From Hyphomicrobium sp. (GTDB lineage Bacteria; Pseudomonadota; Alphaproteobacteria; Rhizobiales; Hyphomicrobiaceae): 64,000 bases of DNA. Every line of letters starts with the position of its first letter. Positions within the stretch are counted from its first letter, which is position 1. The stretch covers positions 1 through 64,000 of the forward strand of contig PERT01000007.1 of the NCBI GenBank assembly GCA_002928955.1, in the 5' to 3' direction. Position numbers and translations under genes: made by a program. The notes below the pieces were generated by a model. The model made no database searches. It was not told the DNA's origin and was given only the letters and a program-made list of their open reading frames with translations. This document shows positions 35,103 to 44,087 of this stretch, in pieces.

Positions 35103-35253
35103 GAGGCAGGACCCTGATGGCTGTTCGCGCCTGCGGATGGCCAAATCATATAGCCACATGGCGACACACCTGCAAGCGGACCAAGGTCTCACGAATTGAT
35201 TACTAGCACGTTACTACGCGCGAGACAAGTATACTTACCGTCTTTCCGACGCA

Positions 35254-37431
35254 CTACTTCTGCCGGTCTGGCTTCGACACGTGATTTACGTAGGTTAATA
35301 TAATATTCGTGTTGCTTTCGAACTGATCGTGAATAGTATTAATTACCGATTCCGCAATTGTCGGCTCCAGAGCAGCCCGTAATTCTGCTTCATGTACACC
35401 AAATTGTTCTTCGGGAACGTTTGCCTCAATGCAAATGACGTAGCGCGATTTCTTTGGTTCGCCCCTACTAGGGTCTTCATCTCGCGATCCATGTATGTGA
35501 ACCGGTATTGCCCACCGCCACTTCGCCCGGTCCTGTGGCTTGACAGCCAGCTTGATGGCGGCCCGATACCTATCCCTGACAGGGTTGAAATTGGGCCAAT
35601 CCGCCCTGCCCTTCACAGCAAACTCGGGTTTGCCAGACAAGAATGCCCGACCAACGAGCGTCGCGTCATGGGGAAGCAACAGCCGATCGTCCGGCATAGG
35701 CTCCGGGATAGCCGACCCAGCACCCTTGCGGTACTGCCGCCCCGTGACGATGCGATGAAAGTCATCTTCGCTGGACGGTCGGCATAACACGACTCTCAGG
35801 AGGCAATCCGCACCTGGCTTGACCAGCCGTTCCAGCGCTTTGGCCCGCAGATCAAAAGCAAGGCTGCTGATGTCATCACAAAAGCGCTGATAGTGATGTG
35901 GTTGAGTGCAGAAGAAATTGCCGAGGCGAACGCGTGTCGTCAGCTCCGCGATGGACGTGGCTTCCGCCACCTTTTCCTCGTCATAAAGTTTGTCGAAGTC
36001 CAGCGTTCCGATATCCGTCCGGATTGAAAAAAGCGCAAGTCGATCATGTGGGCGCGTTTCGAGCGTCGACCCCCCGAATATAGCCGTATATAACGTGCCA
36101 GAGAAAAGTTCTTCAAAGGGTTGCTTCAGTCGACGAAAACTGAGCTTCCTTAGGCGTTGCCTATCCGCTTCAAACGACAGCACCTGCTGATTCGCGTCAT
36201 TATGATCTAGCGAGACAGCAACAACCCACGAATCCGGATTCAAGCTTCGTCGATCATGAAACGTCCAAGCCGGAATGTTACTGATGAGTCCCCCATCCTG
36301 ATAGAACGCATCACCAATATGCACCTTCTTAAATATCACCGGGATCGCAATTGAGGCCGCCACGGCGTCGGCGACCCGAACATCTGGCGTCTCGCGCCTA
36401 GAAAAGAGCGCCAACTTGCGAGACTTGATGTCTGTCGCAACAATCCGGAGGCGCACATCGAGCCACGACAAGTGTTTGAACTTTAGCCCATTTAGCGTTG
36501 CCTCGGCTATTGCATCTTTTACTTGAGGCTCTATCGACGGGGTTCTGACAGCCTGCTCGCTGAGGACTTCATCGAATTTTGCAAGTAGCGCCTTATTGAG
36601 ACTTTCGGCGAAGTCATGGGTTGGGAGCAACCCCTTCAAGACGCGCCTGATATGAAAAAGACCAACACCCAAAAGGCTCGCGACAAAAATAGCCGTGTAC
36701 GCATGAGGTTGAGAGTAGGCAATAGAAGCCGCGGATCCTAAGAAGTCTGCAATGTTGTAATAATGAACCCTTAAAAACGTGAATTCGAACCATCGAAGCG
36801 GAATAGAACCCGAGATCGCTAGATAAATCAAATTGATGACCACATGGAGCGCCAAAAAACAAAGCGTGATGCTGGTGGCCGACAGGATCGAGCTGAAGAG
36901 GAATGCTGCCATGGTCTTTATGAAGCCATACGGCTCAAAAATGAAGCGCCTAGCTGCGTTCAGCTTGTGCTGGGCTCCCTCGCGGAATAAATCATCAATA
37001 TCACGAATCTTAAGCTGCTTGGCAATTTTCAGGCGGCCCTGTCGATCTACGATTTCATCGGGCTTATAGCCAACAGTGATCAAGGATCCGACCAGCGCGC
37101 CGACCGATGAGCCGGCAACGCCTCGAATTTTGAGCCGAGGCCAAGTCGCTCCAGAAGACGTCTCAAGAGTGTCGGAAATGACCCGATAGGCACCGATGTG
37201 GGCAAGACCCTTGGCGCCTCCCCCCTCAAGCACGAGAAATACTTCCACATCCTCGCCTCGATTAGGCGCGGCAAGAAGTTGAGGTGCGCCGAGCGCGCCC
37301 CCCGAAAAACCGCTTCCCCCCATTCCAACCCACCGTACGCCAACTGTTTGGGCGTATAGTTGCACCAAGACGAGTAACTCCGCAATCGTCGCACCGGAGT
37401 AGACGTTGGGCTGGTCACCGCTCAGGCACAT
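35254..37431 (-). CDS. Patatin-like phospholipase with membrane insert and C-terminal GAF-like domain
   Basis: About 725 aa from ATG 37431 (TTG 37437 also possible). Patatin elements are the oxyanion loop LEGGGAKGLAHIGAY (about 68-82), the nucleophile motif GSSVG (about 107-111) and the catalytic DGG (about 379-381). Between nucleophile and aspartate lie two hydrophobic segments, about 172-208 and 240-262, so the hydrolase seems split by a membrane module. The last 170 residues (SGKPEFAVKGRADW; YVICIEANVPEEQF) resemble a GAF-type sensor, tentatively. Base composition is less GC-rich than its neighbours. It sits next to a tRNA-Glu and a dead IS, suggesting horizontal transfer. It is not a short CapV-type CBASS effector. 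Confidence 0.7.
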   Translation of the reverse strand: MCLSGDQPNVYSGATIAELLVLVQLYAQTVGVRWVGMGGSGFSGGALGAPQLLAAPNRGEDVEVFLVLEGGGAKGLAHIGAYRVISDTLETSSGATWPRLKIRGVAGSSVGALVGSLITVGYKPDEIVDRQGRLKIAKQLKIRDIDDLFREGAQHKLNAARRFIFEPYGFIKTMAAFLFSSILSATSITLCFLALHVVINLIYLAISGSIPLRWFEFTFLRVHYYNIADFLGSAASIAYSQPHAYTAIFVASLLGVGLFHIRRVLKGLLPTHDFAESLNKALLAKFDEVLSEQAVRTPSIEPQVKDAIAEATLNGLKFKHLSWLDVRLRIVATDIKSRKLALFSRRETPDVRVADAVAASIAIPVIFKKVHIGDAFYQDGGLISNIPAWTFHDRRSLNPDSWVVAVSLDHNDANQQVLSFEADRQRLRKLSFRRLKQPFEELFSGTLYTAIFGGSTLETRPHDRLALFSIRTDIGTLDFDKLYDEEKVAEATSIAELTTRVRLGNFFCTQPHHYQRFCDDISSLAFDLRAKALERLVKPGADCLLRVVLCRPSSEDDFHRIVTGRQYRKGAGSAIPEPMPDDRLLLPHDATLVGRAFLSGKPEFAVKGRADWPNFNPVRDRYRAAIKLAVKPQDRAKWRWAIPVHIHGSRDEDPSRGEPKKSRYVICIEANVPEEQFGVHEAELRAALEPTIAESVINTIHDQFESNTNIILTYVNHVSKPDRQK

Positions 37432-37604
37432 CACCAAAGAAACAGCACCAGGGGGCGCTGCCGGTCGCCGCCCCCCTCGCGGAAGGCCCCGCTAAGGCGG
37501 CCCGGAGGGAAGGCCATCCGCGAGGGTCCCGGCTCCGAAGAAACAGCATCGCCCGGGCCCGGGGCTGCAACGTCATGGGCGACCGTAGACGTCGGGACCG
37601 GCGA

Positions 37605-38057
37605 GCGCGAGTATAGGCTCGATCCGGCGGTTCTACGATCGCCACGGCATCACGTTCAAAGAAAGCCCTGCACGCGGCCGAGCAGGATCGGCCTGATCTC
37701 GCTGCGGCCCGCGCCGGCTTGAAGGCCGAGCAGTCGAAGCTCGCGGTGCAGCGGCTCGTTTTCATCGACGAAACCTCTGTCACCACGAAGATCACGCGTC
37801 TTTACGGGCGCGCACCAGTTGGTGAGCGTCTCGGTGCGAAGGTTCCGCACGGCCAATTGAAAACGCTGACGCTTGTCGCGGCCCTGCGCATCGATGGGAT
37901 CTCAGCGCGTTACGTGATCGACGGGGCGATGGATGGCCAGGCGTTCCTCTCCTACGTCGAGCAGGTGCTCGTACCGATCCTGAGGAAGGGCAACATCGTC
38001 TTCATGGACAACGTGCGCACGCACAAGGACATCGGCCTCCAGAACGAGATGTTACCG
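37605..38057 (+). pseudogene. Truncated IS630-family transposase
   Basis: Translation gives SIRRFYDRHGITFK, then after a frame change at 37667-37680 (ttcaaagaaagcc) KKALHAAEQDRPDLAAARAG, LVFIDETSVTTKITRLYGRA and VFMDNVRTHKDIGLQNEM. These are the central part of an IS630 DDE transposase with the first two catalytic aspartates. The N-terminal helix-turn-helix and the C-terminal third with the last acid are missing. Some IS630 elements use frameshifting at A-rich sites, but the missing ends make this one inactive. It ends 29 nt from the tRNA-Glu 3' end. Confidence 0.8.
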
Positions 38058-38085
38058 ATGACTCCGGATTGTACAAGTACCGGAA

Positions 38086-38161
38086 TGGCGCCCCGTAGGG
38101 GATTCGAACCCCTGTTGCTCACGTGAGAGGCGAGCGTCCTAGGCCTCTAGACGAACGGGGC
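38086..38161 (-). tRNA. tRNA-Glu (anticodon CTC)
   Basis: 76 nt including an encoded CCA end (38086-38088). The acceptor stem begins GCCCCGT, the D-arm reads TCTAGAGGCCTAGGA, the anticodon loop is CTCTCAC with anticodon CTC, and the T-arm is AGGGGTTCGAATCCCCT. The layout matches bacterial tRNA-Glu closely. The 3' side adjoins the accessory patch with an IS remnant and the patatin gene, a usual place for island insertion, but I found no duplicated 3'-end fragment that would mark an attachment site. Confidence 0.95.
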
Positions 38162-38333
38162 AGAACGAGATTCGATCGTATAGGTGAGGTGGCGGTCTCG
38201 ATCAAGCCCGATTTCGCGGCCGTCCGGTCGCACAGCATGCGTCCGGTCGAGCGCACACCTGTCGAGCGGCAGAGGTCACCCTTGAGGCCCACGGCCGTCC
38301 AAATCCTTGGGGCATGAAACAAAGTGGCAATGG

Positions 38334-38768
38334 TCACTTCGATGCGAAAGGGGCGACCTCGACCCGCGAGATGGTGCGGCCGGTTTCGAGGTCGACGATG
38401 GCGATGCCGCTGCCCGATGGTCCCTCATAGTGCACCGCAAGCCGCGTGCCCGCCAGTGAGACCGAACGCATGTTGGCCCCCGTCGGCAGCTCCAGCTTTG
38501 CCGAGGCAGCGATTTGTGCAGCGCCCGCTGACAGCGGCGGCTGTTGCGCCGATTGCGGCGGTGGCAGCCGCGACGACAGGTAGAAAATGCGCGCGATGAT
38601 ACCGATGAAGCCCAGGATAAGGATCACGGCCATCACCACGACCGCGATTTTCATGTTTCTGAGAAACACCGGATCGTTGAAGATGTCGCCGTTGCTGGCG
38701 TTTGTCGCGCTGGGGGGGCGCGCGGCGGCGCCGGTCGCCGTGGCAGTCGTGGCATTGGTCTCGGGCAT
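38334..38768 (-). CDS. Conserved single-span membrane protein (DUF6476-like)
   Basis: A 144-aa protein. The N-terminus is Ala/Thr-rich, then a transmembrane helix spans residues about 39-61 (MKIAVVVMAVILILGFIG), with a C-terminal domain (AGTRLAVHYEGPSGSGIAIVDLETGRTISRV) that looks like one beta-propeller-type repeat. Proteins of this kind occur next to rluD in Hyphomicrobiales, as here, where it diverges from rluD with 109 nt between starts. Function is unknown. Confidence 0.7.
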   Translation of the reverse strand: MPETNATTATATGAAARPPSATNASNGDIFNDPVFLRNMKIAVVVMAVILILGFIGIIARIFYLSSRLPPPQSAQQPPLSAGAAQIAASAKLELPTGANMRSVSLAGTRLAVHYEGPSGSGIAIVDLETGRTISRVEVAPFASK

Positions 38769-38877
38769 CAGTAGCCTTCGGAGCGCCGGGTTGACGCGTG
38801 GGGTGAGATTTTTCCGGCGCGGGACTTCGCGACGTTTCGAGCGAGATGTTTATGACGCGGCGGTCTAAGGTGCTGTC

Positions 38878-39954
38878 ATGACGAGCGACATTGCTTCCCC
38901 CGCGATTGCAGAACCCGCCCTCGTGATGATCACCGCCGACGAGGGCGGTCAGCGGCTGGATCGCGTGCTGGCCGTCCGCTTGCCCGGGTTCAGCCGGTCA
39001 CGCATCAAAGTGCTGATCCTGAGCGGACATGTCAGCCAGGATGGACGGACATTAGGTGACCCCGGCCAGCCGGTCAAACCAGGGGACCGGATTGCGATCC
39101 TGGTGCCTGAACCTGTTGCGGCGGAACCCGAAGGCGAGGCCATGGACCTCGCGATCGTCTTCGAGGACGCCCATCTGATCGTCATCGACAAGCCGGCGGG
39201 GCTCGTCGTGCATCCTGCGGCTGGCCATTCCGGTGGTACGTTGGTCAACGCGCTCATCGCGCATTGCGGAGAAAGCCTTTCGGGAATAGGTGGCGTGAAA
39301 CGTCCCGGCATCGTTCATCGGCTGGACAAGGAGACATCGGGACTTCTGGTGGTCGCCAAGACCGACATCGCCCACCGGGCGCTCGCCGACCAATTCGCCG
39401 CGCATGGGCTCGATGGCAGACTGCGGCGGGCCTATCTGGCGCTGGCCTGGGGGGTGCCCGAGAAGTCACAGGCCCGGATCGAGGCGCGCATCGGGCGCAG
39501 CCCCTCGAACCGCACGCGTATGGCAGTCGTGAAGGGTGAGGCCGGCCGCCATGCCGTCACGCACGTTTCGGTGTTGACGACCTACGGCGGGGCAGCAGGG
39601 ATTGCACCACTTGTGAGCCAGCTGCGGCTCGAGCTTGAGACCGGACGCACCCACCAGATCCGCGTGCATTTGGCCCATATCGGACACCCCTTGCTGGGCG
39701 ATCCGGTCTACGGCCAGGGATTCAAGGCGAGCGCGCGGCGTCTGAATGCGGGCGCTCAATCGGCCTTGGAAGAGCTTGGACGTCAGGCGTTGCACGCGAT
39801 GGAACTCGGCTTCGAACACCCCGCGACCGGCAAGTCCTTGCACTTTATCTCGGCGCTGCCGGCCGATATGGCAAGGCTGGTGGCGGCCCTGGCAGGGCAA
39901 AGCGGGAGCCCGATTGCGACCGAACCAATCAAATCCAAGTCGAACAAGCGGTGA
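38878..39954 (+). CDS. rluD: RluD-type 23S rRNA pseudouridine synthase
   Basis: A 358-aa RluA-family enzyme. It has an N-terminal S4 RNA-binding domain (about 25-85; GGQRLDRVLAVRLPGFSRS), then the catalytic domain with HRLDKETSGLL (about 143-153) holding the catalytic aspartate, and RTHQIRVHLAHIGHPLLGD near 258-276. Likely isomerises uridines in helix 69 of 23S rRNA. It lies upstream of rpoH, a common arrangement in this order. Confidence 0.92.
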   Translation: MTSDIASPAIAEPALVMITADEGGQRLDRVLAVRLPGFSRSRIKVLILSGHVSQDGRTLGDPGQPVKPGDRIAILVPEPVAAEPEGEAMDLAIVFEDAHLIVIDKPAGLVVHPAAGHSGGTLVNALIAHCGESLSGIGGVKRPGIVHRLDKETSGLLVVAKTDIAHRALADQFAAHGLDGRLRRAYLALAWGVPEKSQARIEARIGRSPSNRTRMAVVKGEAGRHAVTHVSVLTTYGGAAGIAPLVSQLRLELETGRTHQIRVHLAHIGHPLLGDPVYGQGFKASARRLNAGAQSALEELGRQALHAMELGFEHPATGKSLHFISALPADMARLVAALAGQSGSPIATEPIKSKSNKR

Positions 39955-40086
39955 AATCGCGCCTTTACCCATCTGAGCGAGCCATTGGGTTCGATGACCT
40001 CGCCTTAACCACATCTCCGGCACACTCCCTGCTCTACTCAGCCCGCGAGTTGGGCCGAAAAATCGGAACGAACCCTGGGGATCCCG

Positions 40087-40344
40087 ATGCCGCTGCGCTT
40101 CAAGCTGATGACTGCGATTTTCGTGCTGCTCATGCTTATGGCCACCGACAACAGTAACAGGCCGTTCGACGACATATTGAACGTGTTCGCCGGGCTTGCC
40201 GTGTTCCTGGGGTTCGCGCTCGTCTCGGTGATCCCGAACTCCGGCCGCACCGATCGCGTCGACCGCGCGCTCGATGGCGGCAGCTGGGCCGATCGGATCG
40301 ATGTTGAGGCCGTTGAACGCAACCGTAGCCGGACGCCGAGCTAA
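40087..40344 (+). CDS. Small membrane protein, unrecognised
   Basis: An 85-aa protein with two hydrophobic segments, about residues 5-20 and 31-50 (VFAGLAVFLGFALVSVIP), and a charged C-terminal tail of about 30 residues. A GGGGAT stretch precedes the ATG. I recognise no family. It lies between rluD and rpoH in the same direction, with 132 nt and 499 nt gaps, so it is probably transcribed independently or with rluD. Confidence 0.55.
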   Translation: MPLRFKLMTAIFVLLMLMATDNSNRPFDDILNVFAGLAVFLGFALVSVIPNSGRTDRVDRALDGGSWADRIDVEAVERNRSRTPS

Positions 40345-40843
40345 GCGGACGTCGAACGGAATTCTCTTAGTCGCCCTGTTTCCGGCCTATGGTCGCAAAC
40401 CAGGGGTTTGAGCCTCAACAAATCGGGCTCGCGCAAACTGCGAGGTTCATTTGGGTTTTGATGCTCGGGACGTCCACTATTTATGATAAGACTTTAGTTT
40501 AATACCGTTCGCGTTTTTCGTGCATATATCTGTTGTCCGGGATTTATGAACTTTTGAGTGTTCCCCTGGTTGCGTGGCATCCGCCGCGACCCCATATCCG
40601 TAGATCTCGGCACGCAATGACCTGCATGACCAGGGTGGGAATGAGGACGACCATGTAACGCCACTTCAGGTTGGGATGACAGAATCGTGGTGGGTGCGGA
40701 ATCTCTGATGCCTCTATCATCTCGGATCGCGCGGTCATCGACGGAGCGGACGGAACCACGAGTTCGGTCTGTGGTTAGGCATCAGGTTTAACGAGGCAGC
40801 GGCGATCCTGGTTGTTTGGTCAGGGCGCGCTGGATAAAACCAA
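40345..40843. other. rpoH leader region
   Basis: About 500 nt without a convincing gene. A markedly AT-rich patch at about 40475-40525 stands out from the GC-rich surroundings and is a likely promoter zone for rpoH. No clear hairpin thermometer could be assigned by eye. Confidence 0.4.
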
Positions 40844-41734
40844 ATGGCTATCAAATCACTGCCCACAATCGCCGGCGGCTCGGCGGGCCTCTCGCGCTAT
40901 CTGCAGGAGATCCGCCGCTTCCCGATGCTCGAGCCGGGCGAGGAATTCATGCTCGCCAAGCGCTGGCAGGAGCATGGTGACAAGGTCGCGGCTGAAAAAC
41001 TGGTCACATCGCATCTGCGGCTTGTCGCCCGCATCGCCATGGGCTACCGCGGCTATGGCCTGCCCATTGGCGAGGTGATCTCAGAGGGTAACGTTGGCTT
41101 GATGCAGGCGGTCAAGAAGTTCGAGCCTGACAAGGGCTTCCGGCTGGCAACGTATGCCATGTGGTGGATCCGCGCGTCCATCCAGGAGTACATTCTGCGC
41201 TCGTGGAGCCTTGTGAAAATGGGCACGACCGCCGCTCAGAAAAAGCTGTTCTTCAATCTGAGGCGCACCAAGAGCCAGATGCAGGCACTGGAAGAGGGCG
41301 ACCTCAAGCCGGATCACGTCTCGGCCATCGCCAAGAAGCTCGGCGTGGGTGAGCAAGACGTCATCTCGATGAACCGGCGGCTCGGGGGCGACGCCTCGTT
41401 GAATGCGCCGGTGCGGGCGGACCAGGAATCGGGCGAGTGGCAGGATTGGCTGGTGGACGACACGCCCGACCAGGAAGAGCGCTTCGTGGAAACCGAGGAA
41501 CTCGGTCACCGCAGGAACTATCTCAAGTCTGCGCTGTCGGACTTGAGCGATCGCGAGCGGCGGATCTTCGAGGCGCGTCGCCTGGCGGAGGACCCGGCAA
41601 CGCTCGAAGACCTATCGGCCGAGTTCGGCGTCAGTCGAGAGCGTATCCGGCAGATCGAAGTGCGCGCATTTGAAAAGGTGCAGAAGGCTGTTCAACGAGC
41701 AGCGAAGGCGACCGAGTCTTCGCCTGCCCTTTGA
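40844..41734 (+). CDS. rpoH: RNA polymerase heat-shock sigma factor (sigma-32)
   Basis: A 296-aa group-3 sigma factor. Region 2 includes YRGYGLPIGEVISEGNVGLM and ATYAMWWIRASIQEYILRSW, followed by the RpoH box AQKKLFFNLRR (about 128-138) that distinguishes sigma-32. Region 4 ends with LEDLSAEFGVSRERIRQIEV. Directs transcription of chaperone and protease genes. Alphaproteobacteria often carry two rpoH genes; which paralogue this is cannot be decided here. Confidence 0.95.
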   Translation: MAIKSLPTIAGGSAGLSRYLQEIRRFPMLEPGEEFMLAKRWQEHGDKVAAEKLVTSHLRLVARIAMGYRGYGLPIGEVISEGNVGLMQAVKKFEPDKGFRLATYAMWWIRASIQEYILRSWSLVKMGTTAAQKKLFFNLRRTKSQMQALEEGDLKPDHVSAIAKKLGVGEQDVISMNRRLGGDASLNAPVRADQESGEWQDWLVDDTPDQEERFVETEELGHRRNYLKSALSDLSDRERRIFEARRLAEDPATLEDLSAEFGVSRERIRQIEVRAFEKVQKAVQRAAKATESSPAL

Positions 41735-42875
41735 TCCTTTGCGCGATCGATGAATGCGTCGCCTGAAGGGACAGGCATGGCTCCCGACCGGGTCTTGGGT
41801 TGCTGCGGGCTTACCCATTGATGCGGCGGGTTATGGCCGGTTCTGCTGCAACGCCAAATTGCCTCGGGGTGTGACACAAAATTAGAGGGCGAATCACGTA
41901 ATGTTCTCTCAGTGAGAGAGCAATCGTTCACTGAGACTGGGTCTAGGCTTTGCCTGACGCCCAGGTCAGACGTGTGCATGTGTCGGAGCAGAGGGGCAAA
42001 TGCCCTTGACGCCTCTGAGCCAGATAGAAGTGGAACCTGGCCAACGTGCCGGGACAGCGTGTGGTGGCAATGGATGGGGCCACCTGAGGGCGCGCTTTTC
42101 CGGTCTTTGTGCAGCTCGATCGCAGTCCCAGTCCAAGACCGCCGACTTCATCGCCCGATCACCGCCACGACCGATGTTTGCCACTGCACCAGCCTCGGTG
42201 CAGAGCGAGCGCGCGACGCCGTGCCGGAGACGGGCGGCTGGCCGCAAGGCCGGTCAGAAGCGGCAAACACTCGATGGAGTGGCCCATGCTGAAGCGCCGT
42301 CTTCCAAGTCTGGTCCCGGTTCCGGCCGTCGCTTGTCTCACGCGAACGCATCACTCATCTGCCGGCGCACGGCCAGCGTCGGGGAGGCGTTCTGATCCGG
42401 ATTGGATCGTTCTCCTCTGGCGCCTCAAACCCAAGCGTCCTCCAAGTAGCACCTAAATCAATTCCTGCCGGCAGGGCGTGCGAACTCTGCTCCGGCGAGA
42501 AAATTGAAAGGCTGGTCCCGATGGGCCAGCCTTTTTCGTTTGCCGTGGTTCTGGTGCCACAATTCTGGTGCAATCCTGCGAACGGCCGCGCAGATGCGCC
42601 GGAGAGAAGCGCCGGAGACATGAGGAGCACGAGCAACTCTGTCATCCCAGAGTTGCTTTCATCACCAGCACTCGGCCGGCCACCTCGCAGCAACCGGGGA
42701 CCAAGCGTTCGTGAGGCCACGCTAGGCGCGGACTAACGTCGACCAATACGCCCGTCCTCGAACCCGTCTGGACGGGCTCTTAGGCGGTGTTGGCATCGGT
42801 TTTGCTCGTCCGGCACGGCCAAGGTCCGAAAACTTGCCACTCAGCCTTTGCTCAAACCTTGCCCTGGACGAGAAC
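41735..42875. other. 1.1-kb region without a convincing gene
   Basis: Several open frames up to 131 codons exist on both strands, but none shows a start site, domain or composition that separates it from chance in GC-rich DNA. The only clear signal is a strong hairpin terminator at about 42507-42537. Because nothing annotated precedes it for 770 nt, an unrecognised small RNA or short gene may lie upstream. Confidence 0.5.
42507..42537 (+). terminator. Rho-independent terminator
   Basis: The perfect stem aaaggctgg (42507-42515) pairs with ccagccttt (42526-42534), a 10-nt loop lies between, and a run of five T ends at 42536. It could stop read-through from rpoH or end an unseen transcript in the preceding gap. 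Confidence 0.75.
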
Positions 42876-43088
42876 ATGCGCCTTTCCATCTCGATGACCG
42901 GTCCCCAAGCGGCGGGTCAACCCCGCGAAATTCTCGAGGATTGGCTGGCGTTCGCCGCGTGGGTCCTGCTCGCGTTCGCATTGCTATCGGTCGCTGTCGT
43001 GGCGGCCTACGTCGTCAAGTCCAAGCTTGGCATCAACGTGTTGCCCGGTCCGTCGCCGTTGCATGGGCTTTATCTGCTGATCCGGTGA
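42876..43088 (+). CDS. Small single-span membrane protein
   Basis: A 70-aa product from ATG 42876 (MRLSISMTGPQ); an upstream in-frame start gives 84 aa. One strong transmembrane helix at about residues 27-46 (FAAWVLLAFALLSVAVVAAY) is followed by a short tail. No family is recognised. A terminator follows 20 nt after the stop, which supports a real transcription unit. Confidence 0.5.
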   Translation: MRLSISMTGPQAAGQPREILEDWLAFAAWVLLAFALLSVAVVAAYVVKSKLGINVLPGPSPLHGLYLLIR

Positions 43089-43107
43089 CGGCTCATCGAC
43101 AAAAACA

Positions 43108-43137
43108 AGGGCTCGGTGGTGCGCCGCCGAGCCCTGT
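43108..43137. terminator. Bidirectional terminator between convergent genes
   Basis: The stem agggctcgg (43108-43116) pairs perfectly with ccgagccct (43127-43135) over a 10-nt loop. An A-rich run precedes it and T residues follow, so it can serve both the small membrane-protein gene and the minus-strand L,D-transpeptidase gene ending at 43177. Confidence 0.7.
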
Positions 43138-43176
43138 TCAAGTTAATTCTTTCGATCTTGAACGACTGATCCGGGA

Positions 43177-43971
43177 TCAGCCGTTCACGCCCTTACCGGA
43201 TGCGCTGACCACATTCGACGGCAGCTTGTTCAGCACCTTCACGGTAGTGCCGACGCCGGCGAGCCCGGCCAAGTGTACAACATGCCCGTTCAACATGCGG
43301 AAGCAACCCGACGACGCCGCCTGGCCGATGGTCTTGACGTCGTTCGTGCCGTGGATGCGATAGAGCGAATTGCCGAGATAGAGTGCCTTGGCGCCGAGCG
43401 GATTGCGGATACCGCCGGTCATGACTTCCGGCAATCCAGGCTGGCGTTCCCGCATCTCAGCCGGCGGACGCCAATCCGGCCAAGACGCCACGCGGCTGAT
43501 TTTTTCGGTGCCGGTCCACGTGAAGCCGACGCGGCCGACCGAGATCGGATACTTGTAGGCCGTCGTCGAGGACAATACGTAAAATAGCGACTTGCCTGCG
43601 GTATCGATGACCACGGTGCCCGCACCATAGCTATTCGAGAATCTCACAGTCGGCGGTGACGAGGGAGAAATGGCTGGCTGTGGGCCACCGTCCAATTGCT
43701 TCGGGAATTTGACAGCCTGCGGCTTCTGGTTCTGTGGCGCAGGCTCGTCGTCCTCCGCGCCCAGTAGAGCCGGATTTTGAGCGTTGGCCTTTTGTTTGGC
43801 TGCAGTTGCTGTCTGCGCAGCGCGTGACGGCGGCTTGCCGCGCTGCTCGATCCACTTCGGCATCTGATAGCCCGAAGGCTGGTCGAACGGATGGAATGCC
43901 AGGGCTTGGTCCCACGCACTGGATGCCGCAACTGCCACGGCCGCAACCAGAATAGCCGTCGATTTGATCAT
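43177..43971 (-). CDS. L,D-transpeptidase (YkuD domain)
   Basis: A 264-aa exported protein with a signal peptide (residues 1-25, ending ALA) and a Gln/Pro/Ala-rich linker to about 115. The YkuD catalytic domain follows, with RIHGTND near 205 and the active-site segment SSGCFRMLNGHV (Cys about 222). Cross-links peptidoglycan stem peptides or attaches proteins to them in the periplasm. It stands alone, facing the preceding gene across a shared terminator. Confidence 0.9.
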   Translation of the reverse strand: MIKSTAILVAAVAVAASSAWDQALAFHPFDQPSGYQMPKWIEQRGKPPSRAAQTATAAKQKANAQNPALLGAEDDEPAPQNQKPQAVKFPKQLDGGPQPAISPSSPPTVRFSNSYGAGTVVIDTAGKSLFYVLSSTTAYKYPISVGRVGFTWTGTEKISRVASWPDWRPPAEMRERQPGLPEVMTGGIRNPLGAKALYLGNSLYRIHGTNDVKTIGQAASSGCFRMLNGHVVHLAGLAGVGTTVKVLNKLPSNVVSASGKGVNG

Positions 43972-44087
43972 GTTTACTCGCCCTCGTTAAGTGTGAGCGC
44001 GGGACATAGGGATCCATACAACGCTTGACCATACCGCGGTGTCAACATGGTTAAGTTTCGCTGGTCCGTCACCGTGATCTCGTCACG

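Noticed and set aside
34477-35199. 240-codon plus-strand frame
   Set aside because: It is antisense to the 113-aa protein gene, whose minus-strand translation looks more protein-like, and it has Ser/Arg-rich shadow composition.
35254-37437. CapV effector of a CBASS system
   Set aside because: No cyclase, Cap2 or Cap3 gene is nearby, and the protein is far longer, with membrane segments and an extra C-terminal domain.
38101-38126. Plus-strand transposase frame continuing into the tRNA
   Set aside because: The last residues are read from tRNA-Glu sequence; transposase homology stops at about 38057.
33793-38161. Integrase-borne genomic island with attL/attR
   Set aside because: No integrase and no duplicated tRNA 3' end could be found by eye, so only a weaker hotspot statement is kept.
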